64,000 nt of DNA, from positions 129,884,788 through 129,948,787 of the forward strand of contig NC_079147.1 in assembly GCF_945859685.1 (NCBI RefSeq), read 5' to 3'. This document shows, one piece after another, positions 54,030 through 64,000 of this stretch. Source of the DNA: Eupeodes corollae. Lineage: Eukaryota > Arthropoda > Insecta > Diptera > Syrphidae. Under the pieces are notes generated by a model. That model was not told where the DNA came from, did not search any database, and saw only the letters and a program-made list of their open reading frames with translations. Both the position numbers and the translations under genes were made by a program. Numbering within the stretch: position 1 is the stretch's first letter; every line of letters begins with the position of its first letter.

Positions 54030-54784
54030 AAGTCCCTTGTTAGTAACGAAGGTTGAGCTTCAGCTCATCTTTAATTCAATAAAAAACAAAAAGTCAGCAG
54101 GTGTCGATGGTATATCCAACGTTGTACTAAGACATTTACCGATGAAGGAAGTTCCCATTCACACCACACTCTTCAATAATGCCCTGAATAATGCATATTA
54201 TCCAGTACATTGGAAGACCGCTGTGGTTCATCCTCTCCCGAAAAAGGGAAAGGACAACTCCAACCCGTCAAATCTTCGGTCGATAAGTCTTCTTCCGAGC
54301 ATCAGCAAAGTTTTCGAAAAAATCATTAATAGGGCTCTGACTAAGTGGGCTGCGGACAACAAAATAATTCCGGATAAACAGTTCGAGTTCAAGGCGGGTC
54401 ATGACACAATTCATGCTGCGTCTAAACTCGTTTCTGATATCCAATGGAATAAATCAAAACAACAATGCACAGGTTAGAGGGTCTTTACCTAAAACTGAGC
54501 AGGCTTGGCATAAGCAAGCCATTATTGTAAATACTTTATGATATGCTTAACGGTAGAAAGTTTGTTGTCAAAAGTGGCAATGTAACTTCTACCACAACAT
54601 TCTCAATTAAAAATGGTCTTCAACAGGGAGCGGTGAACTTGCCGATTCTCTTTAGCATTTACACCAGCTATCTGATAGGTAGTCTTACAAAGCAATTGCG
54701 TACCCCGACGATCTAATTGCGTACAGAACGGCCCGAAAGGTTGAGGTTATTAGAATTCTCTTGCAGCGTGATTTCGACAAGATA
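54030..54784 (+). pseudogene. LINE reverse transcriptase, first part
   Basis: Contains NKKSAGVDGISNVVLRHLP, WKTAVVHPLPKKGKD, LRSISLLPSISKVFEKIINR and a GHDTIHAASKLVSDIQW block. After a frame change and stop near 54480 come EGLYLKLSRLGISK and KNGLQQGAV.LPILFSIYTS. The catalytic box is YPDD (54701-54712) where YADD or FADD is normal, followed by LIAYRTARKVEVIRILL. Order and motifs fit the I/Loner-like or related LINE groups. Assignment to a clade is tentative. Inactive. Confidence 0.82.
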
Positions 54785-54794
54785 CAGTGATATT

Positions 54795-55002
54795 AATTTA
54801 AAAAAATTAATTTTTGCGTTTACTGCCTCTTGCGAGGAATTGACAAATCCTTCAAGAATAATTCTTATCATGAAAAAGTGCTTTCACATACTAGCCGTTC
54901 GGATTCGGCCTAAAATTGTTGTCCCTTCCATTCCTGACAACAGTACTCGCACACACGAATGGTTAAGAGTTGTAAGTCACTAGGCCCAATTTCATTTCAT
55001 TT
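54795..55002 (+). mobile_element. SINE inserted into the LINE RT, with target duplication
   Basis: Body of the same SINE family (TACTGCCTCTTGCGAGGAAT, CCGTTCGGATTCGGCCTAAA, GTACTCGCACACACGAATGG, AAGTCACTAGGCCC) with a TTTCATTTCATTTCA tail; the tRNA-like head is missing. CAGTGATATT (54785-54794) and CAGCGATATT (55003-55012) flank it. The RT reads DFDKIQ before it and YCDDWKLKINVQKSDTIL after it. Confidence 0.85.
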
Positions 55003-55880
55003 CAGCGATATTGCGACGATTGGAAACTGAAAATAAATGTCCAGAAGTCGGATACGATTCTGTTCCTGACTCCGTTGGCTAGGGATACGTGGCAAGAATT
55101 GGCGCAAGATGGTCATCGTTGATCTTCACGGGCATCCATTAGCGAACAAAAGTGTAGCGAAGTACCTCGGTATCTGGTTAGATCAGTGTTTATATTTCGA
55201 CAGACATATAAATTCTGCTCTGACCAGGGCCAGAGGAGCCTTCGCTCTGACGAAACGGCTGTTTTTTAGCAGTCGTCTTGACCCCAGAGTTAAGGTAATT
55301 TGCTACATGGCCCTCATACGGCCAATGATCGTTTATGGTTGTCCTGTGTGGTTCAACGTTGACCCTTCCCAGATGGAGAAGTTTTGGGTATTCGAGCGGC
55401 AGTGTTTACGACGCTGTACCGACTTATATAGAACAGCCGAATCTTCTTATGTGCATTACTATTCCAACGAGGTCCTATACAACGGGGCTCGAATCAACAG
55501 AATTGACAATTTCGTGATAAAACTCGTTCGAGGTCACATTGCAAGTGCTATGTCTTCGACCAACAATTTAACTTTCGGGGTGTTCTATCCGAACGACGAA
55601 TATTTTTAAAGTGCACGCTTGATCGGCTTCATTCCACCAGAGGCATTCCTCTTTTTAGACAAATGCGGTCTGATACAGGATAGATTGGCAGTTCCATTAA
55701 TCTACCATGTCAGACGACGAACCGTGGATAGGCGACTCCCATACAATCCGGACGTCATGGCACAAGGCGAAGCAGAGCTTCTTCGGTTCAGTAGGGTTGT
55801 GTCCGAACGAGACCGAACTGATAGGGTGAAGCAGGAGAACCAGTTTTGGTGGCTTCAATCCGCACTTGATAGTGGGTAGT
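55003..55880 (+). pseudogene. LINE reverse transcriptase, second part and C-terminus
   Basis: Continues the RT after the SINE: YCDDWKLKIN, then (55109-55609) VAKYLGIWLDQCLYFDRHIN, KRLFFSSRLDPRVKVI, PMIVYGCPVWF and RINRIDNFVIKLVRGH. After a stop near 55609 it goes on (55619-55879) with GFIPPEAFLFLDKCGLIQDR and IYHVRRR. This is the thumb and C-terminal domain; it ends with a stop near 55880. Confidence 0.82.
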
Positions 55881-56658
55881 CGGGATTTGGTGTTAAGCCT
55901 TGGCCGGCTACATACTTATTTTATAGTTTTAGGGTTTAGTTTTAAGTAGAATAGGCATGGTGGCACAAAAAGAAATAGAAAAAAAAATACAAAACAAAAA
56001 AAAATAAAAAAAAACATTTAATACAAAAAAAAAAATTTAAAAAAAGACAAAAAATATGAAAAACAAAAATGTTAGATAGTTAGATTTGCTGCTGTGGTTG
56101 TTCTAGTTTTAAGAAGTTTATAGGTAGAATAGGTAGTTTAAGTTAGCTTTAAGTTTTATCGTAAGGACCTTATTTTAAGTAGTTTTTAAGTAAAAATAAA
56201 AAAAGATCTTGATATTAGTTTTTTTTCAAAATTTTCTAATAAAAACAAAATAAATAAAATTTAAATTGAAGTAAAATAGATCTTAGGGCCGAAAGTCATT
56301 AGTAGTTAGTGTTATAGTTTAGCTTAGAGTGTCCGTATGGGACCATTAAGTTAGTTGTAAGTTATGGATAATTAGGCTAGATTTATGAATTTTTGTCTAG
56401 CTTTAAGATCGGTTCAAGACTCAATCCCTGCCTGTGTCACCTTAATTTAAAAAAAAATAATTTTCGCAGGTACTGCCTCTTGCGAGGAATTGGCAAATCC
56501 TTCAAGAGTAATACTTGTCATGAAAAAATGCTTTCTCAAAACTAGCCGTTCGGATTCGGCCTAAAATTGTAGGACCCTTTCATTCCTGACAAAAGTACTC
56601 GCTCACAGATCACAACGGACTTTTGCGCCACCCAATTTAATTGTAACATTCTACTCAG

Positions 56659-58735
56659 CACATAAATTACAGAGTAGAGAACACAGCACCTTGAGCGACT
56701 AGACTATGTAAGGTGATATTTATTACATAAAATCATCTTTTTTTAATCCACCACATACAAAACGGAGAAATCGTACTTCCAAAGAATTTTCCATGGAAAA
56801 AGAGAGGAAAAAATTACTGACTTCATCAATTCAAATCTCCCTAGCTCAGTTCGATGCAAAATGAAGCTGTTGATCTTTTGAATTACAATTTGAAGTCGAA
56901 AAAGTGTGCAAAAAGGAGTTTTTCAAAAAACATTAAATAAAAATTGTTTTTTTTTTTTTTTATTTATCGATCAAAATAATGGCACCGCATATTATGAAAA
57001 CAAAAACGAAAAGCATTTCGAAGCCCTTTTTCAAGTTTTTACATTCAAAGTTAAGAAAAAAAATGATCATCATAAAAAATCTTCAACTTTGGCCTACTCT
57101 ATAAATCACACCAATAACCCAAATTGAACAAAATGTGAAACCAGTTAGCTAAAAAGTTTTGCAGTTAGACCCACTGGAAAAATGAATATTGCAAGCAGTT
57201 TTACATATACGGGCCCCTGTGCGCCGTTTGTTAGCGTCGTTTGGTGTGGATTTTGGGTTAGCCGGAGGCGTAATCGGTCCGTACTTTTTTAAAAAAAACG
57301 TTAGTTAGGCGGAAAAGTAAAGTAAAGTAGAAAAGTATACTATTCTTCTTAAAAATTGGTTGGCAAGAGTTAACGTTGATAAACAAACCATCCTATAAAG
57401 ATAAAGATTTCAACAACTTCCTAACATGCAACTTAATAAAGATGATAAGTTAATCGGCCTTATTGAGGTAACCGTCGGTCGGAGCGATTTTCTTCGATTT
57501 CCTACGAATCGAAGACATTTTGCTTCGAGGTAGTTCTCCTCGGAAATTCTCTCCGATTCATTGCATGCTAATTAAATGCGATGCTTTGCGATTATTACCT
57601 TGTAATGGTTTTATTTTCGATAGATACAAACTAATATTTCTCTGAAGCGCTCCGACAGGTTCTTGTTGCGGAAACTTATTTCTTTTGTATTTGTGTTAAA
57701 TATGTTCCAAGACAAAAGGAAATGCATTTTTATTTAAGCAAAAGTTTTTCTGGAAGAGAATAAGAAGATAAAGAATTGTAGAATTAGAAGATAAGCACTA
57801 GATGGGAAGACACGATTACTTACGCCGAACCTCGATAGGGCCGAATGTTATATAAAAATAAAAATTTAACCAAAAAGTATTTACAGTCGAAAATAATAAA
57901 TGAAAGTTATGAATGCTTATTTTGAGATTCGTTTTCCATAGAAAGTTAGTTGAATTCGATAAAATTGAATTTTGAGAATCGATCGTTCACGGAATCAATG
58001 GAACTTTCATTCGTTCAGATTTTTCCTGAAACAAACATGTGAGTTTAAATAACTTTTATGAGATAATTAAATACAGAAAGTTATATAAATTGCGCAATCC
58101 TATTCCAATTGAAACAACAGGGGACAAAAAGAAGTCCAGATCAAGATATTGGAGAAGAATCTTGAAGTAGCCAAGGGTTTTTCTGTAAACCGGATCGATG
58201 TTGACCGATTTTAGAAAGTTGATTCCATGAAACTCAATATCTACGAGCCTAACATGGAAAAAAAAACTGAAATACATTTAGTAACAATTTAACGAAAACT
58301 GAAACAAAAAAGAAGTTGGTTAAAATGAAACGAAAAGGAATCAGTCGGGTTTTTATGACAACAAGTAAATATTGATCTCAAAGAATTTGAGCAAGCCAGC
58401 GTGCGAATATCCCGCTAACCCCGTCTGTAAGTGTAATTCGAACCATGGAGAGGTCGCTGAGTCTACATTAACAGGTTCCGCAGTCTTAACGAACACACAA
58501 ATCAAATAAGGGTAATCCTATTCAAATACATCCAAGCCAAAAAAAAAATCATTAGAAGTTTTTTGTTAATTTGTGTTCCAAGGTGGACGAGATGAAATAC
58601 GAAATCCTATAAGTAAAAAGATAGAAAAAAAGGAAATATGCAAGAAAATCGTTGACATAATCTCATACATCACACATTAATCAGAAATTGGAGCTCAAGA
58701 AAAAAGTAATAAACATGGATCTTTCAGGAACGATG
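56659..58735. other. no gene seen; small hairpin
   Basis: Mostly AT-rich. A GC-richer block at 57465-57600 includes CTTCGATT-TCCTAC-GAATCGAAG (57493-57515) and may be part of a small element, but I could not find matching ends. Open frames at 56906-57127 and 58056-58277 have no motifs. Confidence 0.4.
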
Positions 58736-58739
58736 TCAT

Positions 58740-58985
58740 GACAGCGCATCACATTATATCTACACTGTTCTGTCATATGCTGCTTTGAAATCGATTAAGA
58801 GATGTTGAGTGTCGATTTGATGTTCTTCAGTTTTTTTGAAGGTTCTGCCGTTATGTGAATATTTGATGGACTGTGGACATTTCTGGTCTAAAACCATACG
58901 GACCAATTAGATTGCTGACGATGGGCCTTAGACGTTCGCATATTACGGCAGAGAAGATTCTGTAAGTAATGTTAAGAAGAATGAT
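58740..58985 (-). pseudogene. LINE reverse transcriptase fragment (RTE-like group)
   Basis: Minus-strand reading gives GIILLNITYRIFSAVICERL, RPIVSNLIGPYGFRPEMSTV, HQIFT, then after a frame change EEHQIDTQHLLIDFKAAYDR. This follows the YRGISLL...ILS..L..RL..........GFRPGRST.DQIF...Q pattern of the insect endonuclease-reverse transcriptase family. Stops and a small deletion break it. Confidence 0.7.
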
Positions 58986-59025
58986 TCCTATGTATTTGAT
59001 GCGGTTAAGGTCTTCTTTGAAGGTA

Positions 59026-59239
59026 CTTCAGGTTGAAGGTTGTTCATCAAGGTTACTTCCTGACCACATAAAAAAAGTTAGTTGCAAAGCTCGAACAAAA
59101 CTCGGATACGGACGGCGGGAGCCAGCCCTTGGAGTTGAAATTGAGAGCCTAGTCCTTCAGGTTGAAGGTCGTGCTTCAAGGTTATTTCTTGACCACTTAA
59201 AAAGAAATCAGTTGCAAAGCACCAACAAATCTCTGATAC
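59026..59239 (+). repeat. two-copy direct repeat, spacing about 131 bp
   Basis: TTCAGGTTGAAGGTTGTTCA, TCAAGGTTACTTCCTGACCA, AGTTGCAAAGC and CCAACAAA/CGAACAAA occur in order at 59028-59100 and again at 59158-59236, with about 15 percent difference by eye. Confidence 0.8.
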
Positions 59240-59639
59240 AAACATATTTACTGTTGATAACCCAAACAATCTAGCAGCGATCGCAAAATATTCAATCTAG
59301 TTGACGGTAGATTGGTCTGTAGAATTTGTTTCGTCCGCCATGACGTTTCGCCGCGCAGCAAAATCGATTAGCCTAATGAATTTTTGAGTTTCTGTCGAAA
59401 TGTAGTTGGGGGATGATGCATCTGCGTGCTTTGAAATTGATTCTAAATACTAAAGAATTCCGGAGTTGCCAATGTTGTTGTTAACCCGAATAGAAGAGTT
59501 TGCAGCTATTTCTTTGCTAAGTATATCAAGAGGTATTAGGTAAAGCATGGTATCAAGTGCCGCAGATGGGGTCGTGCGAAGCTATCCGCTTATGTGTAGG
59601 CAAGTTGAACGTAGTTATTTTTTCTAAAATAATAACCAT

Positions 59640-61350
59640 GGGTGATAGTGAAATTCAAATTTGACTATCAAAAATATGGTAGTCAATTATTACCTTAGCC
59701 GATTCTACCCCAATCAGGTTTTCATTTACCACTAGATCCAGAGGAGAGAGAATAGAACACCACCTTTTATGGTGACCCTTTCCTAACGAATCTTCTAGCA
59801 GAAGAAGTAAATTTTGAGTTGAGTTTTCTGCATTAAAAGCACCTTCGATGCGGGGTAAAAATCCATAGTGAACTATATGATAGAGGGGGTTAGATGGTGC
59901 TTACTAGAATGTGTAACGGCATTTCCACCGATTTACCTGCGCCTTGTATCAACACTTGCCGTTAAATGGATATCAATCAAACTTTCTAAGGTTTTAAGAA
60001 GGAATGATGATAGACTTATAGGTCGTATATCTTTAGGGTTGCCTTGCGAGAATTTACCTGCTTTGGATATAAAAACGACTGTAACTTCTCTCCATGCCGA
60101 GGGAATATTGACCAGATATAGACAGCTGTTAAAAATTGCTTCAAATTTTGATGCAATAACGTCTGAGGCTTTTTGTAATTCGGCAGGTATTATGCCATCG
60201 GGTCCTGCAGACTTAAATGGTTGGAAGCTGTTGCAAGTCCATTGTAGCTTGTTTCTTGTGATCAGACTATGTGGATATGTTACATTGGAACTTGACCGAA
60301 TTTGATTGTTACAAGTTGTCCAGAAGCCATCTGCATATTTCAGACAGCTTGTCATCGCTAAATTAGTTAAAAGAATTTTTCGTAGCCTAGAGTCCTCGAC
60401 CGTTTCTTCTATTGTACCCCAGAAGGACCGCTAGCAATATATCTTAAATTTCCTTAGTGCCTTCTTTGTACGAATCCCGGTGAGAAGCAAGTCTTGTGGC
60501 TTTGGCTCGATTAAAGAGCTCTGAGGGCCACCATTGTGGTTTTCTCTTTCCTCTTATAATTATAAGGGATCAAGCAATTTCTAACGATTTATTCATAGCT
60601 AAGGTGAGGTCATTGACTTTATTAACAAGTTCAAGGCACTTACCAGGAAGAGGGCCAATATACGCCCCTACACCCGACAGTATTTTCTTTGACTGTTTCC
60701 AGCTTAGCTACTCGAATGCAAGGTTCAACTTTAGTGTGTAGTACCCAGGAGTCTAGAGTCTTCGAACATTGGATCTCACAATCCTTGGCTCTTGGATCAG
60801 GAAAATATCTTCCCCGTTTTTGGCCAGACGAAGAAGAAGAGAGGCTGAGGCCTTAATGGAGTGTTGGAGATTTTGGCTACAATTAGGCAGATCAACCTTC
60901 ACCACGGTCCTGTTTTGATCTCCTGAGTCTAAGGATGAACCGAGTAGTTCGTCCTCTCTCAGAAGAACCATAGCAATGTAGTCCTCAGTATTCATAGAGG
61001 TCTGACTGTTGTCGACATTTGTAGAAGGTCGAGTCGTGATCGGAGAAGCCATGGTATATCACCAACCTCTGGTGGGAGGGGAGACGACATCCCAGGCCTT
61101 CCAACCGCGAGTTCGCCTTTTTTTATAGATATGAAAGATGATCGTCTCTTACCCATATTGAATCAAGCCTTTAGCTGGGATAGATTGCTAACCTTGATCA
61201 TTTCGAGAAGATCTTCGATACCAGGAGGATACCAAATGCGGGCTGCCGGTCTAGTAGGGTTGTCTTCCTTAGCAACAAGCTCGTGTTTCGCACCTGGCCA
61301 AACTTCACTTTACCGGCTGACCGGCTGCAGTAAGAACACTTTTTGACCAT
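59640..61350 (-). pseudogene. LOA/R1-group LINE, decayed
   Basis: Minus-strand order. ORF1 end (61350-61190): SEVWPGAKHELVAKEDNPTR, PAARIWYPPGIEDLLEMIK, matching the DUF4780-type C-terminal domain of these elements. ORF2 start (61052 on): MASPITTRPS..., then IKASASLLLRLAKNGEDIFL and IQEPRIV, the start of the APE endonuclease. Linker (60580-60400): RGKRKPQWWPSELFNRAKAT and LASHRDSYKEGTKE. RT (60355-59933): SFQPFKSAGPDGIIPAELQK, SAWREVTVVFISKAGKFSQG and RPISLSSFLLKTLESLIDIH, then IEGAFNAENSTQ near 59820. Most of the endonuclease and the RT catalytic box are missing, and several stops are present. Confidence 0.8.
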
Positions 61351-61986
61351 TTAATCAGTATTCCTCTAGCCTCCAGAGGCCTTCAGGATTCTCGCAGCTT
61401 TAGAGAAGGTACCGGTCGCAACATTTTCTTCTTTTTTTGTTTGTTTGTTTTGTTTATTTATTGGTCCACGAGTTGCGAAAAAATGAAGGTCCGTCTTCAT
61501 TTTTAATTGAGCCCCATCCTGGCGGATTATTGGCACTGGCACCTTATATCCAGCCCAATAGAAATGTTAGGAAGTAGGAAGGAAGAAATGGGGTGAGAAG
61601 TCAGACGATGTTATGAACATATTGCTGATATGTAGGGGAATATAGTTAGCAGATAAGCTATGTTACGTAGGGTGAGAAGGCACATCGGAGAGAGGAACGC
61701 TGGATAGCTTTTCCGCCATTACAAGGGGGGATGTGAATTGTTGATTTTAGCGGGGGTTTGTGTGGCGTGCTTATGTGGGAGGGGTACAGATTGTGTAGGG
61801 GTAGACTATATGAACGTCCTTTGGTTTCATGACTCATCTGGGCAAAGTTCTTGAGAACCCTTGACCTTACTCCTCAGCTTCTACAACTGGATAAGTTCTA
61901 CGCTCAAGTAGAAAATAAGTTACTTAATTTTGATAAAAGTGATTTAAAGAAGAACAAAAATTAAGTTTATAAAAAAAATGTATTAG
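61351..61986. other. GC-richer spacer, no gene seen
   Basis: Between two DUF4780-type fragments of opposite orientation. Contains TTTGTTTGTTTGTTTTGTTT near 61435. A G-rich stretch at 61680-61800 has no recognisable frame. Confidence 0.4.
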
Positions 61987-62220
61987 GTGGGAATCGAACT
62001 CTCAACTCTCCCAGACACAGCCGACGCAGAATGGTACCAAAATCATATCAATCTCATCGCCTGTGGTGATCAGAGATTTTTCGATCTGTACAGGGCTCCT
62101 GTCAATGGATTGCCAGAAGTCTGGCCGGGTGCCAAGCTCGAGGTTGTTGCAAGGGAGAATATTCCTTGCCGGCCTAGAGCACGTATAATGGTCCCGGCTG
62201 TACACAACTGCCAGATGTGA
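61987..62220 (+). pseudogene. DUF4780-type ORF1 fragment of a LINE
   Basis: A 77-codon plus-strand frame contains ADAEWYQNHINLIACGDQRF, then LPEVWPGAKLEVVARENIPC and RPRARIMVPAV. The GAKLEVV...IP.RPRARI.VP phrase is the signature of the DUF4780 domain in LOA/R1-type ORF1 proteins. It is related to the minus-strand copy at 61190-61350, so the two lie tail to tail. On the minus strand the same DNA has a GTTCGATTCCC phrase near 61990, probably coincidental. Confidence 0.7.
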
Positions 62221-62289
62221 TCATAAAATTGATCAAAGCAAGTTCTACGCGTGTTTTTATTCCTAATCTGACAATGCATTCAAGATAAG

Positions 62290-63876
62290 AATTCAATTAG
62301 TTTATTATATTCCGCCGTTGGTAGTTCGCATTTGAAGAAGAAGGATGAAAATCTACAAATGAATATGAAAATTGCTGTCATCAGCGAAACAATTTAGTGT
62401 GTTAAAAATTTTAGACAAAATATCTTCTATGTATAAAAGTAAAGAAAATCGGCGGAGACAAAACGGGGCCCTGTGGCACACCAACGTTTATTTTGTGTAT
62501 ACCAAATTTAAACCCGCCAATACAACTTGAATTGAAAAACTATTTGAAATGCGTTTGAAATATCAACAACAATAATCTTACTTTCTCCAAAACGATATAC
62601 AAATTTGTTTCACTGTTCGGTGAGATAAACCAAGAGATCACCAGTGAATCTTTTGCTACAAAGGCCATACTAACAGTTATTAAGAGACAATTAATCATCG
62701 TTTCTATGATCTAGGAAGAAGAGACGACTTTTTTAGGGACTCGGAAATAGACCTGTAAAATAGGACTGATGAAAAAGCTTACGCAATGGTTTTACCAGCG
62801 TTAAAGAACACCTCTTCAGAACAATAGCGGGGACACTATCCAGGCCTGCGGATTTGTGATCTTTAAGTACTATAGCAACTGAACAATTGCAAAAGAAGAT
62901 TTGTTCCATAGAATCGTTTACCCTTTTGGGTATAGGAGGAGTCATGTCACTCATTGGCAGCATTGAACTAACAACAAATTTGACTATCAATCGAATTTGC
63001 AAAGGAGAGTCATTGGAAATGATAGGATCTGACGATGACGCAGTGATCCGAACATTTCTTACAAGTAACCAACAATTTGTACTACCTTTGCACAAATATA
63101 ATGCGTCTTTTTCCTGGTTGTCCTCCGTAAGGTTGGTTTTATAAATCCGCAAACTTACATCTTTGATCCTAATAACCTCTACAGCTGTTTTCTTTAGGTT
63201 TAATAGATTGTACCCCATTTGGAATAACATTTCTTCATACACAACGAATAAACCTTGTAACCATATCTGCGCTGGAATTCACGTCACGTTTCTGAATAAG
63301 TCGTTGAGACTGTCCCAGTTGGCTTTCTCATATTTCCAAATGGTTCTCATAGAAGTTTTTTCTTTATCTGTTTTTTTTTTTTGACATGAACAATTTGCAG
63401 ATAAAATGGTTTGATGTGCTTAGAGGCGATAATACGTCGATTGCATATTTAATAAGGTCAGAGCTAAGAAACAAGTCTAGAGTGTTGGCAGACTAACCCG
63501 CAACGTCAGGAATTCGAGTTGGCTCGTCAACTAACTCAGTCAGGTGGTTTAACCCAGCAAAAATCTCGACATACCTTCGGTTATTGTCTGACCAGAATAG
63601 CGCAGCAATGATGAATTGTGTACATTAAAATCACGTGTAACAACAAACTCACTGTGCGGAAAAATTGAATACAATTCTATGGATAGAGTCAGATAGCGCA
63701 TGGAATTCGCTAGAAGTCGATTTGCTATCCAGACTTGAGCTACGATAAATAAAACACGTGTAAATGATGCGCCTTTGTCCGGTGAATTTAAACCACATAT
63801 AGTTAAAATTTTGTGTTGGTGCACTGACCATATTGTGATAGAAGCTTATAGGCAACATCATTCCGTACATATACAT
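62290..63876 (-). pseudogene. CR1/L2-like LINE: endonuclease and RT remnants
   Basis: Minus-strand order. Endonuclease (63876-63410): IIYTCFIYRSSSLDSKSTSS, then HSEFVVTRDFNVHNSSLL (GDFNVH with Gly replaced by Arg), DEPTRIPDVAG and NTLDLFLSSDL. RT (63242-62733): HKSAGLDSVPAIVLKRCSLT, LRKLFHQSYFTGLFPSP. RT core (about 62500-62360): INVGVPQGPVLSPPIFF and FADDSN. The motifs GLDSVPA..LK and YTTG-like LFPS before WK are typical of the CR1/L2/Crack group. Frame changes separate the pieces, so it is inactive. Confidence 0.7.
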
Positions 63877-63906
63877 AACATATATATATGTATATGTATA
63901 ATAATG
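63860..63906. repeat. (AT/GTAT)n microsatellite
   Basis: CATATACATAACATATATAT and ATGTATATGTATA form a short self-complementary run at the edge of the LINE. Confidence 0.7.
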
Positions 63907-63917
63907 TAATCATAAAA

Positions 63918-64000
63918 AGTGGCTGGGTGCGACCCACACTGATAATTTCCCATCTCGTCTATCTTGCTTAAAACACAATATTTATAAGAATATTTTGTGT
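63918..64000 (-). repeat. end of a third copy of the 1.8-3.3 kb repeat
   Basis: GGTGCGACCCACACTGATAA, TTTCCCATCTCGTCTAT and TTGCTTAAAACA are the reverse complement of the terminal block at about 3270-3335. The element continues beyond the window. Confidence 0.75.

Larger units (their letters stand above)
54014..56409 (+). mobile_element. 5'-truncated LINE inserted in the SINE
   Basis: Starts directly in the RT domain and ends with a long A-rich 3' UTR and TTTTTGTCTAGCTTTAAG. Its coding part is described in the next entries. It is itself interrupted by a second SINE (54795-55002). Confidence 0.8.
53979..56646 (+). mobile_element. SINE split by a LINE insertion
   Basis: The SINE head GTACCCGTGGCATGATGG...GTTGGACTC (53981-54013) is cut off. 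The rest of the same SINE resumes at about 56410 (GGTTCAAGACTCAATCCCTG, a degenerate B-box) and runs to the end near 56646 (GCGCCACCCAATTTAATTG). CATTCTACTCAG stands immediately before (53967-53978) and after (56647-56658), a 12-bp target duplication that shows both halves belong to one insertion. About 15-20 bp around the junction appear lost or altered. Confidence 0.88.

Noticed and set aside
59078..59274. Overlapping 63- and 101-codon frames
   Set aside because: Both run through the direct repeat at 59026-59239; the similarity between halves is the DNA repeat.
61981..62010. Minus-strand GTTCGATTCCC as a tRNA gene or SINE B-box
   Set aside because: No matching A-box or cloverleaf upstream; the DNA is better explained as a LINE ORF1 fragment.

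Overview
The window is AT-rich eukaryotic nuclear DNA, most likely from an insect and probably a fly. The evidence is short GT-AG introns beside very long ones, a metazoan-type NPL4 homologue, and a mobile-element set typical of insects: Jockey, I and LOA LINEs, gypsy, Tc1-like elements, a Helitron, Penelope, DIRS and tRNA-derived SINEs. There are no bacterial operons, CRISPR arrays, rRNA genes or tRNA genes. Almost all the protein-like sequence comes from mobile elements, and most of it is broken.

Host genes. Two can be supported. (1) The 5' two thirds of an Npl4 homologue (p97/VCP-Ufd1-Npl4 cofactor) on the plus strand. It has a tiny candidate first exon at 26442-26465 and six clear exons between 37341 and 38916, giving 436 codons with all splice phases consistent. 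The C-terminal part was not found in the window. (2) A minus-strand gene I do not recognise, with a candidate first coding exon at 15866-15952 and the next at 41-185. These are phase-compatible and separated by about 15.7 kb. The two genes point away from each other, and their long introns and the gap between them are filled with transposons.

Layout. 1-16 kb (intron of the minus-strand gene): a repeat element with internal tandem units (1.8-3.3 kb), a terminal-inverted-repeat DNA transposon (3.5-5.0 kb), a degraded gypsy-type LTR element (about 6.65-13.0 kb) containing a Helitron helicase fragment and a SINE, with a MITE inside its 3' LTR, and another inverted-repeat element (14.4-15.45 kb). 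16-26.4 kb (between the genes): a decayed LINE (17-21.2 kb) and a near full-length Jockey-type LINE with target duplications (21.4-25.35 kb). 26.4-37.3 kb (proposed Npl4 intron 1): a MADF-like remnant, a Penelope-like element, a partial SINE, an inverted-repeat element and an I-type LINE with an RNase H domain. 37.3-38.9 kb: Npl4 exons 2-7. 39-64 kb (possibly Npl4 intron 7): two adjacent Tc1-like elements, a structurally complete DIRS-type tyrosine-recombinase retrotransposon (45212-49720), a third Tc1-like remnant, a DUF4817-type transposase remnant, a SINE containing a LINE that contains another SINE (53.97-56.66 kb), and remnants of RTE-like, LOA-like and CR1/L2-like LINEs.

The most interesting object is the DIRS element. 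It has 148-bp inverted terminal repeats that look identical, an internal complementary region whose two halves match the two element ends, and a shared ACATAT at both ends. It encodes an RT, an RNase H, a methyltransferase-like domain and a 328-codon tyrosine recombinase. Only its gag frame is visibly interrupted. All assignments rest on reading motifs by eye; no searches or alignments were run.
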